This document shows positions 46,756-55,588 of a DNA stretch of 64,000 nt, piece after piece. The notes beneath the pieces were generated by a model. That model saw only the letters and a program-made list of their open reading frames with translations. It searched no databases and was not told where the DNA came from. The position numbers were made by a program, and so were the translations under genes. Numbering within the stretch: the first letter of the stretch is position 1; each line of letters begins with the position of its first letter. This DNA comes from Nocardia donostiensis (lineage in GTDB: Bacteria; Actinomycetota; Actinomycetes; Mycobacteriales; Mycobacteriaceae): positions 124,001 to 188,000 of the forward strand of contig NZ_MUKP01000001.1 of NCBI RefSeq assembly GCF_002081715.1, read 5' to 3'.

Positions 46756-47345
46756 CGGCCGAGGAAGTGACTTCAGCAACCTATATCGGTAGGGTCGGCA
46801 AACCGGTGTACCGGCGCGTCGAAGAAGGAAGCCTCCCTGATGCCGAGGATGTGTTCGACGCCCTGTGCGGGATCGAATTACCCGAGACATTGGGCACGCC
46901 TGGTGCCGTGCTCATCGGCCCTACCACGCGAATACTGGCGAACGCCCGAGTCATGATGCCGATCTGGCTGGCTCACTACCGAGAGCGCCAGCGCTGCAAG
47001 CCGATTACCGCAGGCAGAGCCGCCCATCTGGACCTTCACGCCAGGTATATCGACCGGTATGCAGCCGCCGTCATACCTCCACCGAAACCTTCGGCTGAGG
47101 AGCTGCCATATTCCTACGGCGATATGGTGTCGCTGCTGGTCGCGCGCTTCGCGCAGTACATCGCCAGCACGTCCCGCCCATCAACAGGCGCCCTCCAACA
47201 GGAGTTTCACGTCGGACGGCACGCCGCCGGTTTCGATGTGGCCGTAGCTGCTCTCCGTGGTGGCGATGTGCGAGCCCCCGCGCCGGAGCTCAGATGCGGG
47301 CGAATTGCTCGTCCACTGACCGCGTTCGAGCGGAAAAAGGCATGA
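46752..47345 (+). CDS. Unknown protein, second gene of three-gene unit
   Basis: About 197 residues from the ATG that overlaps the previous stop (ATGA); ATG 46740 would add four residues. No membrane helix. The middle is helical and rich in Arg/Ala (MMPIWLAHYRERQRCKPIT, HLDLHARYIDRYAAAVIPPP), and the C-terminus is basic (LTAFERKKA). Its stop overlaps the third gene. Function unknown. Confidence 0.6.
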   Translation: MTAEEVTSATYIGRVGKPVYRRVEEGSLPDAEDVFDALCGIELPETLGTPGAVLIGPTTRILANARVMMPIWLAHYRERQRCKPITAGRAAHLDLHARYIDRYAAAVIPPPKPSAEELPYSYGDMVSLLVARFAQYIASTSRPSTGALQQEFHVGRHAAGFDVAVAALRGGDVRAPAPELRCGRIARPLTAFERKKA

Positions 47346-47545
47346 GCAGCCCGCGACCGGAGGAACCCGATGTTCACTTGAGCGTGTTCCTCCACGGCAT
47401 CCGATTCGACTTCGCTGCCTGTTTGACCGCCGCGCTGCTGTTTGTGCAGGAATGGCGGGCCCACAGTGGGGAGATATCTGTGCTGCCTGGAAGGGCACAG
47501 GAGTTATCGCGCCTGCCCTGTGAACGGCTGTACCTCGAGCCTTGA
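47342..47545 (+). CDS. Unknown small protein, third gene of three-gene unit
   Basis: Sixty-seven residues from ATG 47342, overlapping the previous stop by four bases. Contains HLSVFLHGIRFDFAACLTAAL and LPCERLYLEP. The overlap chain of three genes argues that it is real. No recognisable domain. Confidence 0.5.
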   Translation: MSSPRPEEPDVHLSVFLHGIRFDFAACLTAALLFVQEWRAHSGEISVLPGRAQELSRLPCERLYLEP

Positions 47546-48194
47546 CCAACCAACATGCATTCCGATCACGTCGACGCGTGGGGGACACCCCGCCCACGCG
47601 CCGGTGGGCCGAAGCCGACGCTCCGTCTACGCGGACCAGTCATTGGGGGCGGATCAGTTCGTGATCGGCGAGGTTCTCGACGCACGCGTAGCCTATTTGC
47701 CGGGGCGAAAGGAGCGAGAAGAACGCCCGGCAGCGGCGGGCTGGTACGGGGTGATAGCGTCCGCCGCGGCCCGCATCGGAATTTACCGCAAAACGTTACT
47801 CGAAGATGGTGTGATTCTTCCCTCCGTTTGGCTTCGAATTTGCTGGGCAACACCGAAAACATGGGCTTGTGTCCGGGGCGCGACCCCACAATAGGGGGCA
47901 ATGCAAACCGGAGGCCCGGAATGCTCCTGATTCCCTGTCCTACGAGAATCTGACTTTGACCAGGTGGTTTCCCGGTGGCAGGGCCGGGGTTCGGTCCAAG
48001 CCGTACATTTTCGCAACGTAGCGAGTTTCGGGATCGAGTACTTTTCTGAGCTTTGCAGCTGTCCCTCGGCAAACAAACTGGAATTGTAGTGTTTCAGTTT
48101 CGTTAGAAATTTCGGATGGCCGTGCTAGACATTCTCTGGACGGTTACAAAAGTGACCGGTTGAGGAACAACGTCTCTCGAGGGGACTCATTCAC
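47546..48194. other. Gene-free stretch before the secreted peptide
   Basis: Open frames exist here (for example 47555-47953) but none has a recognisable domain, ribosome site or coupling to neighbours. One phase contains ADQFVIGEVLDARVAYLPG and WYGVIASAAARIGIYR, which look protein-like but could not be placed. Base composition falls toward AT near 48050-48150, probably the promoter of the next gene. Confidence 0.45.
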
Positions 48195-48395
48195 ATGAAC
48201 AAAATTCGGACGTTCGGTCTTGCCTTCGCCGCGGCTGCCGGGCTCATGCTGGCCGGCGCTGGTGTCGCCGCCGCTGAACCGGATGCGGGCGGCGGCACTA
48301 CCCCGGTCGACACCGGCTCGGCTGAGATCGTGACCTCGCTGGTCGAGCTGCTGGCCACCGGTTCGTCGGGCGCCGATACCACCCCGGCCGACTAA
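48195..48395 (+). CDS. Small secreted protein
   Basis: Sixty-six residues: a clear signal peptide (MNKIRTFGLAFAAAAGLML then AGAGVAAA, cleavage expected after residue 27) and a mature part of about 39 residues (EPDAGGGTTPVDTGSAE, then EIVTSLVELLATGSSG). The core EIVTSLVELLA is an amphipathic helix; the rest is Gly/Ser/Thr-rich and acidic. It has GAGGGGAC upstream and a strong terminator downstream, so it is a stand-alone expressed unit. Short secreted proteins like this are common in Nocardia-type genomes; function unknown. Confidence 0.75.
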   Translation: MNKIRTFGLAFAAAAGLMLAGAGVAAAEPDAGGGTTPVDTGSAEIVTSLVELLATGSSGADTTPAD

Positions 48396-48409
48396 GAACA
48401 GTGGCCGGG

Positions 48410-48445
48410 AAATGCCCTGCCTCATTCGAGGCAGGGCATTTTCTT
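48410..48445 (+). terminator. Strong rho-independent terminator
   Basis: AAATGCCCTGCCTC and GAGGCAGGGCATTT form a perfect 14-bp stem with an ATTC loop, followed by TCTTTT. It is the best terminator in the window and ends the secreted-peptide gene. Confidence 0.9.
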
Positions 48446-48494
48446 TTGGCCCCAGCGTGAATAACTGAGGCATTCGCCGGAGAGCCTTCGGTTG

Positions 48495-49283
48495 CTACAC
48501 CTTGTCGAGGTCGCCGCGGGACATGACGGCCACCTGATGGATTCGGTCATTGCTGAACCGCGTGGCGATATCCGTTTCGGTGTGTGCGGCCAGCGCCTGT
48601 AATGCGGACGGACTGTAGGCGCGTAGCTCGCTGATGAGCCAGTCGTGCGCCGTCGGGTAGCCCTGTCCGAGGAGGATGACTGCGGAGATCAACGGCAGGC
48701 GCAAAGGCTGCACGATCGGTGACTGGCGGAGTACGTCGACGATGAGGAATTTCTTGGCGACTCGGGTTGCTTCGGCGATCGCGGCAGCAGCCGCCCTCGG
48801 CGGCAGATGATGGAACGACTGAGCGAAGACTACGAGGTCATAGGCTTGATCCGGCGCATTGATCGACGTCGCGTCCTCGACACGCACGACAGCACGCGGA
48901 TGCGATCCGAGATCGCCTGCGGCCATATCGTCTACCGATGCGGGATCAATATCGGTGACGGTCACCTCTACATCGGGATGCCGTTCGAGCAGTTCGCGCG
49001 AGAAACCGCCGTGCCCTGCGCCGAGTTCGAGAATCCTCGGGCGAGGGATATCCGCTACTTCTTGCATCGCCAGCTGGGCGAATTTCTCGTTGTACCGAAA
49101 CTTTGTGCAGATATGCTCGAGCGCCCGAACCACTGACCGCTTCACACGGTCGTCGACATCGTCTCGGTCCAAGAACTCCAGGCGCTCGGTTTCGAGCTGC
49201 CGGTCCAGCCAAGAGGCAGCCGGTCCGCCCCGGGGCAAGGTGTCGATCGTGTCGGTTGCGCTCACTCGGTGATCCTCATGCAT
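48495..49283 (-). CDS. Class I SAM-dependent methyltransferase
   Basis: A 262-residue cytosolic enzyme. Motif I ILELGAGHGGFSREL binds SAM, the acidic loop is VTDIDPASVDD, and motif IV region is YDLVVFAQSFHHLPP. N-terminal helices form a cap. ATG 49283 overlaps the P450 stop by eight bases; GTG 49265 is an alternative. Coupling to the P450 suggests the two modify the same small molecule. Substrate unknown. Confidence 0.85.
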   Translation of the reverse strand: MHEDHRVSATDTIDTLPRGGPAASWLDRQLETERLEFLDRDDVDDRVKRSVVRALEHICTKFRYNEKFAQLAMQEVADIPRPRILELGAGHGGFSRELLERHPDVEVTVTDIDPASVDDMAAGDLGSHPRAVVRVEDATSINAPDQAYDLVVFAQSFHHLPPRAAAAAIAEATRVAKKFLIVDVLRQSPIVQPLRLPLISAVILLGQGYPTAHDWLISELRAYSPSALQALAAHTETDIATRFSNDRIHQVAVMSRGDLDKV

Positions 49284-50706
49284 GTGGGCTGGCTTGCTTC
49301 CTTTTTCCTACCGTCGGTCGGCTACCGAGGGTCACGCGGGCATTCGTGCACACCAGGTGACCGCCGCCGTTGATCCGCAACGGCAACTCCTCGGATTCCC
49401 CATCCGCTGGGGACAGAGCGAACCGGCGCAGCACCATTGTCATGATCAACACCATCTCGGCGACGGCGAGCCTCTGGCCGAGGCATACGCGGGGACCGCC
49501 GCCGAACGGGAACCAGGCGAACCGGGGGATGTTATCGGTGGACCCGTCGAGCCATCGATCGGGCCGGAACTCGTCGGGCGAGTCGAACCAGCGGGGGTCT
49601 CGTTGGGTGACGCAAGGAGCCACCCACACCAGGTGGCCTGGTCCGAACTCGTGACCGCCTGCGCTGAACGTGGAATTGACTCGGTGGTTCAGTGCGCGCA
49701 CTACCGGATACACGCGCAACGTCTCCTTGACCACCGCTTCGGCGAGCTCGAGTGCGCCCACATGCTCGTACCCGAGAGGTGCCCCCTCCGTAACTTGTTC
49801 AGCTTCGTCGACCAGCCGCTGCTGTAGATCCGGGTATCGGCTCAGCAGCGTGAACATGATCCCCAACGTATTGGCTGTCGTCTCATAACCTGCGAGATAC
49901 AACGTGTAGATCTCGTCGCGCAACTGGAGGTCTGTCAGCGGCTGCCCATCTTCGTCGCGAGCATCCAAAAGCATGTCGAGCATGTCCTGCCCGCTGTCGG
50001 CCGGGTGCGTTTCGCGTTCGGCGAGCCGTTGCTCCACAGCGCCCATGATGAGCCGCTCCGTGCGGGTGGAAGCGCTTGTGAGCCAGCGCCGCAACGGTGT
50101 CGGTACCCACACCGGGAGTTTCGAGCCGAGCGCGAACTCGAGCATGTTCAACTTCAACATCCGGTCGCTTGCGCGTTTGAGTTCTTCGGCCAGCTCGTCG
50201 CCCAGGTCCGATCCCAGCAGCGTCCGCATAGCTATGCGGCCCACGAGTTGTTCCATGTCCCGCTGCATATCCCGCGTTCGGCCGGCACCCCAGCTCAGTA
50301 CGGTCTCCTCAGAGAAGCGAGTGATGACTTCGGCGTAGCTTTCGATCCACCGCGGATGCATGCCCGGCTGAAGCGTGCGCCGCTGCCTCCGCCAGTAAGC
50401 GCCTTCGCTCATGATCAGGCCATTGCTTCCGGTGATCTCGGCATGCCTGGCGAAAGAATCTTCGTTTCCCCGGCCAAGCGGTCCATTGGCCCCCGCAGCA
50501 GCAAACACCAGCCCGACATCGTCGGGGTGGAAGAACACGACGGCCCGGGTGGAGCCGATCGACCACTCGGCAACATCTCCGAACCGCTGATGCAGCGACG
50601 GCAGAAAGCCGAACTGATCACGGGCAAAGGCCGCCAGGTCGCCGATGATCGGCAAGGGCCTAGTACCCGGCGGCCGACCTGCGCCGTTGCTGTTGTTGCG
50701 GGACAT
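49276..50706 (-). CDS. Cytochrome P450
   Basis: Heme monooxygenase of 476 residues from ATG 50706. Heme ligand Cys in FPFGGGPRVCLGQRLA, I-helix YLAGYETTANTL, ExxR in KETLRVYPVVRAL and PERF-like FRPDRWLDG. The Pro-rich N-terminus (GRPPGTRPLPIIGDL) and overall length place it in the CYP102/CYP4-like bacterial branch rather than the short soluble CYP105/107 type. No ferredoxin or reductase gene is adjacent. It overlaps the methyltransferase. Confidence 0.93.
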   Translation of the reverse strand: MSRNNSNGAGRPPGTRPLPIIGDLAAFARDQFGFLPSLHQRFGDVAEWSIGSTRAVVFFHPDDVGLVFAAAGANGPLGRGNEDSFARHAEITGSNGLIMSEGAYWRRQRRTLQPGMHPRWIESYAEVITRFSEETVLSWGAGRTRDMQRDMEQLVGRIAMRTLLGSDLGDELAEELKRASDRMLKLNMLEFALGSKLPVWVPTPLRRWLTSASTRTERLIMGAVEQRLAERETHPADSGQDMLDMLLDARDEDGQPLTDLQLRDEIYTLYLAGYETTANTLGIMFTLLSRYPDLQQRLVDEAEQVTEGAPLGYEHVGALELAEAVVKETLRVYPVVRALNHRVNSTFSAGGHEFGPGHLVWVAPCVTQRDPRWFDSPDEFRPDRWLDGSTDNIPRFAWFPFGGGPRVCLGQRLAVAEMVLIMTMVLRRFALSPADGESEELPLRINGGGHLVCTNARVTLGSRPTVGKRKQASPHA

Positions 50707-50918
50707 ACGCGTACTCCTGCTCGCCAAGCCGCAATGTCCGGCCAGGCTACCGTGGCCCGAACCGCGGTTTCGTCTGTGTCGCCAGTTCGGACACATAGGC
50801 ATGCTATGCACCACTCGGCGACGTCAGGAGCTGAAGCGCAGTAATGAGAGACGACGCCACGGCCAAGGTGTTGGCGCGAGCCCCGGCCACTCGCTGTCCG
50901 GTCAGGGGGAGCGAAGGG

Positions 50919-51710
50919 TCACCGCTTGGAACGCTGGCCTTCTGCCAGCTGTTCGGTGATCTTTTCGGTGCCTGCACGGCGTTGGATGGCAGCAGACAGG
51001 CCGGGGGCAATGCCGCTGAGCAGGCCGATCATGCGCAGGCTCAGGGGCGCGACATCCACCTCGGCGCGGTTTTTCTCGATGGCGCGGATGGTCGCACGTG
51101 CCACGTCCTGTGGCGTCCGGGTACCGATCCCGCGGGGCAGGTTGGCGCCGGAGTCGGCGAACATACCCGCGTCGCTGATATAGCCCGGGAATATGGTGGA
51201 GACTCCGACGTTGTGCGGCCGCATATCTTCACGGAGCGCGAGGGCGAAGCCACGCATTCCGAACTTGGTGGCGTTGTAGAGCGATGCCTGCGCGGAGGCG
51301 GTTTTTCCGTTGAGCGAGGAGATGAAGACCAGGTGACCGTGGCGCCGGGAGGCCATGTGTTGCGCGAGGAGTTTCGCCATCATGATCGGGGCGCGGAGGT
51401 TGACGTCGAGTGCGCGGTCGATCTCGGCAAGGGAATAGTCGGAGAGCAGGCCTGTCGCCGGTAGCGCGGCATTGGCCACGAGCACGTCGATCTCGCCTGC
51501 CGTCTGCAGCAGCTGTTCGACCGCGTCTCGATCGGTGAGATCGGCGGGAATGGCTCGGCCGTTCAGCTTCTCGGCCAGCGGCTCGAGCACATCTGTCCGG
51601 CGGCCGGTGAGCACCACCTCCCCGCTGCAAGCGGCCAGGTCGACGGCAAGCGCCTGCCCGATTCCGCCGGTAGCACCGGTCAACAGCACTCTTGCCTTAC
51701 GCAAATCCAT
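50919..51710 (-). CDS. Short-chain dehydrogenase/reductase
   Basis: Classical SDR of 263 residues from ATG 51710. Cofactor motif TGATGGIGQALA, NAAL motif VLVANAALPATGLL, catalytic Ser in FISSLNG and Tyr-Lys in YNATKFG. An Arg after the second strand (LTGRRTDVL) favours NADPH. Membrane-associated C-terminus possible (LRMIGLLSGIAPGL). It lies between the AraC gene and the P450 on the same strand. Confidence 0.9.
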   Translation of the reverse strand: MDLRKARVLLTGATGGIGQALAVDLAACSGEVVLTGRRTDVLEPLAEKLNGRAIPADLTDRDAVEQLLQTAGEIDVLVANAALPATGLLSDYSLAEIDRALDVNLRAPIMMAKLLAQHMASRRHGHLVFISSLNGKTASAQASLYNATKFGMRGFALALREDMRPHNVGVSTIFPGYISDAGMFADSGANLPRGIGTRTPQDVARATIRAIEKNRAEVDVAPLSLRMIGLLSGIAPGLSAAIQRRAGTEKITEQLAEGQRSKR

Positions 51711-51787
51711 CTCATGTACTCCGATATCGGGTGGACGAGATTCCACCCTCGCCTACCGGGTGACCGCAGGTCTTGTACGAATGTTGG

Positions 51788-52612
51788 TCACTCGGCTGCG
51801 CAATGTGCTGCGAGCCCCGAGTCGACAGCCAGGGCTGCCGGAGTCACTCCGGTGAATGCCACAACGTCTCGGTGCAGATGCGACTGGTCGGTATAACCAC
51901 ATTTCGCCGCGACGCGGGCTGGGCTGTCTCCCGCAGTCAAACACCTTGCGGCCCAATGGAAACGCACCAGCTTCGCGGCACGCTTGGGTGGCAGGCCCAC
52001 CTGGGCCCGGAACCGTTCCCACAGACGTCGGCGGCTCCATCCCACCTCGGTCGCCAAATCCTCGACCCTGGCCGAGCCGCAGCCGAGGCTGATCCTTTCC
52101 CAGACCCAAGCCACTTCAGGGTTCAGCATCGGCCCGGCTGCGCTTCGACGGGTGAGTAACGCATCGATCAATGCGAAACGTTCGTCCCACAAGTCGGTCT
52201 CGCCCAGTTGGTCCAGGATTCGCGACGCCTCTCGACCCCAGATGTCGTCGAGAGCGACCACGTTGTGATCCAGCTCCGCGAGGTATGCACCCAGCACGGC
52301 AGGTGCGTCCACCGGGGAGAGGCGTACCTCCACGCAGTCGATGTTCTGGCCCTGCATCCGAACTGCGCTGGGGGCGAGCCCGGCGACGAGACTGCCTCGA
52401 TGCCGACGACCGGTGGCATCACGCACCACGAGCGTGCCACCGCCGCATTCGAAAACCAGCGTGACCGAGGGGTGCGGGACCACCGGCAGTTCTATCGGAT
52501 CCGTGCATCGATCGCGAAAGCCGGCCATGCTGACGCGGGCCATCGGGCCAGGTGGTGCCGGTCGCGCGATATGCCAGGCAGTCGTAGCTCGAAGCCCGAG
52601 TCCGGATCGCAT
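51788..52612 (-). CDS. AraC-family regulator
   Basis: A 274-residue protein with an N-terminal sensor domain of the small AraC type (VVPHPSVTLVFECGGGTLV, RHRGSLVAGLAPSAVRMQG) and a C-terminal HTH_18 (about 175-270: RVEDLATEVGWSRRRLWERF, AAKCGYTDQSHLHRDVVAF). It sits 77 bases upstream of the SDR on the same strand and is the probable regulator of the SDR-P450-methyltransferase genes. Confidence 0.88.
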   Translation of the reverse strand: MRSGLGLRATTAWHIARPAPPGPMARVSMAGFRDRCTDPIELPVVPHPSVTLVFECGGGTLVVRDATGRRHRGSLVAGLAPSAVRMQGQNIDCVEVRLSPVDAPAVLGAYLAELDHNVVALDDIWGREASRILDQLGETDLWDERFALIDALLTRRSAAGPMLNPEVAWVWERISLGCGSARVEDLATEVGWSRRRLWERFRAQVGLPPKRAAKLVRFHWAARCLTAGDSPARVAAKCGYTDQSHLHRDVVAFTGVTPAALAVDSGLAAHCAAE

Positions 52613-52729
52613 CGCCCTATGCTACGGAACGTTTCCCGGCGAAGCCCTCACCCGTTGGTCTGCCCGTACCTGTTCGAGGGGCACCCGAAGTGCGGTTCTG
52701 CGACCGCACGCCGGGCGCCCCCGAGATGA

Positions 52730-53593
52730 TCAGGAGCTGAAGCCGAGCACGACGTCCGCGAGCACGGGGGAGTCATCGCGGTCGACGGCGGTGGCGGTGA
52801 TGATCAGCTGATCGGCTTCCCGCCACATGCGGGTGCGGATGGTTTCGCCCGGGAACAGAACACCCGCGAACCGGGCCCGGAAACCGGTGACGCGGGTGGC
52901 GTCGGAGCCAAGGACGGTGTCGGTGGCGGTTTTGCAGACGATTCCGTAGGTGCACAGGCCGTGCAGGATCGGCGCCGGGAAACCTGCGCCCTTGGCGAAC
53001 TCGGGGTCCGAATGCAGCGGGTTGCGGTCACCGCACAGGCGGTACAGCAGCGCCTGCTGCGGCAGTGTCGCCACGGTGACCTCGTGATCGGGTGCGCGAT
53101 CGGGCAGTTCGGTTTTGGTGCTGGGGCCGCGTTCGCCCCCGAAACCGCCCTCGCCGCGAGCGAAAATGGACGAGCGGGTAGTCCACAGCGGTTCACCGTC
53201 GGAGCTGGTGACCGTCTGCTCCTGCACGACCACCGCGGCCGAACCCTTATCCCAGATCTCGCTGATCCGGCCGGTCTGGGTGGCTTTGCCCGTGGCCGGG
53301 ATGGGGCGGTGCACCTGCACCTCCTGGAAGCCGTGCACCACCTTCGCCAGATCGATATCGATACCGGGGAACTCGACCTTCGGCGGTTCGGTTTCGCCCA
53401 GGGTGGGTGCAACGGTGGCGAAGGTCGGCAGCACCTGCGGTTCCCGGTCGGCGAGGTAGCGCAGTTCGGCGGGGTCGGTCCAGCGGGTGCCCGCGCCGAG
53501 ACCCAGGTGGTAGAGCTGCACGTCCGACGGTGTCCACGCGAACTCGCGGCTCGGCAGTTCCGCGCCGAGCGCGATCTTCGGATCGATGGGCAT
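52730..53593 (-). CDS. chsH3: MaoC-type enoyl-CoA hydratase ChsH3
   Basis: Double-hotdog hydratase of 287 residues from ATG 53593. The C-terminal hydratase-2 motif is complete: RLCGDRNPLHSDPEFAKGAG with Asp and His. It resembles M. tuberculosis Rv3538, reported to hydrate 3-oxo-cholest-4,22-dien-24-oyl-CoA in sterol side-chain degradation and located next to kstD there as well. The stretch FARGEGGFGGERGPS is characteristic. Same strand as kstD, 288 bases downstream of it. Confidence 0.9.
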   Translation of the reverse strand: MPIDPKIALGAELPSREFAWTPSDVQLYHLGLGAGTRWTDPAELRYLADREPQVLPTFATVAPTLGETEPPKVEFPGIDIDLAKVVHGFQEVQVHRPIPATGKATQTGRISEIWDKGSAAVVVQEQTVTSSDGEPLWTTRSSIFARGEGGFGGERGPSTKTELPDRAPDHEVTVATLPQQALLYRLCGDRNPLHSDPEFAKGAGFPAPILHGLCTYGIVCKTATDTVLGSDATRVTGFRARFAGVLFPGETIRTRMWREADQLIITATAVDRDDSPVLADVVLGFSS

Positions 53594-53745
53594 CAGTACT
53601 CCTTGTGCATGATTGCGGATGAAAGTCGCGAGGTCCGGCCGGTGGGCCAACCGTCGATCCTGCCCGCTGAAGGGCAGACGCGGCAGGGACTGTCCCACCG
53701 GCCGGAATGTACTCCTCACGCATCCTTTGCGGCGGCGTCCTTGGC

Positions 53746-53890
53746 TGCATGCGTGTGGGGCCCTACGTGGTGACGCGAGCTGCCTCTTACGGGCCCTGAC
53801 ACGGTCATGCTGTGTTCTTTCTGCATGCCCGTGGGGGCCCTGCGTGGCGACGCAAGCTACCTCCTCCAGGCCCTGACACGGTCATGCCGT
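53746..53890. repeat. Direct repeat at the 3' end of kstD
   Basis: Two copies of about 69 bp (53746-53814 and 53822-53890). Both start TGCATG, share GGGGCCCT-CGTGG-GACGC, and end with GGCCCTGACACGGTCATG-TGTG or -CGTG. The second copy contains the last codons and stop of kstD; the first is a duplicate of the gene end with about 80 percent identity. It fills the gap between kstD and chsH3. Confidence 0.75.
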
Positions 53891-55573
53891 GCTCGTCTGG
53901 TTCTTCTTCCGTTCGACGATGTCGAGGACCGCCAGATATCCGTAGGTGATGGCCGGCCCGATGGTGGCGCCGGGGCCCGCATAGGTGTGGCCCATGACCG
54001 GGGTGGAGCAGTTACCGGAGGCGTACAGGCCCTGGATCGGGGTGCCGTCTTCGCGCAGCACCCGGCCCGAGGTGTCGGCGACCAGGCCGCCCTTGGTGCC
54101 GAGATCGCCGGGCACCATCTTGGCCGCGTAGAACGGCCCCTGGACCAGGGCGGCCAGGCATGGGTTGGGTTTCACCGTGGGGTCGCCGTAGTACCGGTCG
54201 TAGTGGCTGTCGCCGCGGCCGAAGTCCGCATCTTTGCCGGTTTCGGCGAAAGTGTTGAACCGGGTGATGGTCGCGGCGAGGTTCTCCGCGGGCACCCCGA
54301 TCTTGTTCGCGAGCTCCTCGATGCTGTCGGCCTTGACAATGTTGTCGCCTTCCATCCAGCGGGAGGGGAACCTTTGCCCAGGCTGTAAACCAGCGAAGAT
54401 GTAGCGGTTGCGGTAGCGCTGGTCGAAAACGAGCCAAGCAGGAATGTTCTCGCCAGGGCCCGCACCCTGTCCATATTCACCGCCGTACATGGTGTGCACG
54501 GCCTCGACGTAAGGAGCGGACTCATTGCCGAAACGTTTGCCGTCAGCATTGACGATGATCGTGCCGGGCAGGTTGCGCTCGGCGAGGGCGAACCACGGCT
54601 TACCTGCACCCTTGAAGAGCGTGGGACCCCACCACGCGTCCTCCATGAACCCGATCGCGCCGCCTGCCGCCATACCCGCGGTGATGCCGTCGCCGGTATT
54701 GGCGGCCGCACCGGTGGTCCACTCGGTGGTGATGGGCTGGCGCTGGTATTTGGCGCGCATCTCGGCATTGTGTTCGAACCCGCCGCTGCCCAGCACCACG
54801 CCGTATCGGGCCTTGAAGGTGACGGGCTCACCGTCCTGCTCGGCCACCACGCCGGTGACCACGCCGTCATCCATGACGAGCTCGGTCAACGGTGTGTTCA
54901 GCAGCAGCGGCACGTTCGCGTCCATGAGGCCTTTGCGCATCGCGGCGATGATGGCCTGACCCATACCGACGATATGTTTACCCGTGAACTTCGCCAAGTA
55001 GGTGCGCGCACCGACCCGCAGGGCACGCATCATGCCCTTCGGGTGGCGTTTGATGAGGTTGAGCCGAACGAAGTCGGCTTGCATAACGACCACGTTCAGC
55101 GGCGCCTTGGCATACGGCGGCTCCAGCTTGAACCGTTCTTCGCCGAGCACCTTGGTGTCGAACGGCGCGGGCTCGCAGGAGCGTCCCTCGCCAAGGCCAC
55201 CCGGAGCCTCCGGATAGTAGTCGGAGTATCCGGGCACCCATTTCATCTTCAGCGGCGTGTGGTCGAGCACGAAGTCGAAGGCCTCCGCGCCACGGTCGAT
55301 GTAGGTGTCGATCCGTTCGCGGGGTACGACGTCGCCGATGATGCTGTGCAGGTAGGTGCGGGCGTCTTCCCGGTCGTCCGGGCGGCCCGATGCGCGCAGC
55401 GCCTTGTTGCCGGGGATCCACACGCCGCCGCCGGAGCGGGCGGTCGACCCACCGTAATGCGCGGCCTTTTCGATGACGACCACGCTGAGCCCGTGGTGAG
55501 CGGCGGTGAGGGCAGCGGTCATCCCGGCGGCACCGCTGCCGACGACCACCACGTCGTATTCCCGATCAATCAT
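53882..55573 (-). CDS. kstD: 3-ketosteroid delta1-dehydrogenase
   Basis: FAD enzyme that introduces the 1,2 double bond into ring A of 3-ketosteroids and starts ring opening. It is 563 residues, the same as M. tuberculosis KstD. N-terminal FAD motif VVVVGSGAAGMTAALTA; C-terminal ASGNCSTPVMGHTYAGPGAT with the active-site Tyr and Gly of YAGPG that bind the C3 ketone (Tyr487/Gly491 in Rhodococcus KstD1). Start ATG 55573 lies directly behind a KstR operator. Divergent from the flavoprotein gene at 55702. Confidence 0.95.
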   Translation of the reverse strand: MIDREYDVVVVGSGAAGMTAALTAAHHGLSVVVIEKAAHYGGSTARSGGGVWIPGNKALRASGRPDDREDARTYLHSIIGDVVPRERIDTYIDRGAEAFDFVLDHTPLKMKWVPGYSDYYPEAPGGLGEGRSCEPAPFDTKVLGEERFKLEPPYAKAPLNVVVMQADFVRLNLIKRHPKGMMRALRVGARTYLAKFTGKHIVGMGQAIIAAMRKGLMDANVPLLLNTPLTELVMDDGVVTGVVAEQDGEPVTFKARYGVVLGSGGFEHNAEMRAKYQRQPITTEWTTGAAANTGDGITAGMAAGGAIGFMEDAWWGPTLFKGAGKPWFALAERNLPGTIIVNADGKRFGNESAPYVEAVHTMYGGEYGQGAGPGENIPAWLVFDQRYRNRYIFAGLQPGQRFPSRWMEGDNIVKADSIEELANKIGVPAENLAATITRFNTFAETGKDADFGRGDSHYDRYYGDPTVKPNPCLAALVQGPFYAAKMVPGDLGTKGGLVADTSGRVLREDGTPIQGLYASGNCSTPVMGHTYAGPGATIGPAITYGYLAVLDIVERKKNQTSTA

Positions 55574-55574
55574 G

Positions 55575-55588
55575 TAGAACACGTTATA
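55575..55588. promoter_or_regulatory. KstR operator in front of kstD
   Basis: TAGAACACGTTATA fits the KstR consensus TnnAACnnGTTnnA. It is only one base away from the kstD start codon. Read on the minus strand, TATAAC within it can serve as -10, so the kstD message is probably leaderless or nearly so and blocked by KstR. It may also affect the divergent gene 113 bases away. Confidence 0.85.

Noticed and set aside
47555..47953. 132-codon frame before the secreted peptide
   Set aside because: Arg/Gly-rich with no recognisable domain. A competing phase in the same place looks equally protein-like, and neither has start signals.
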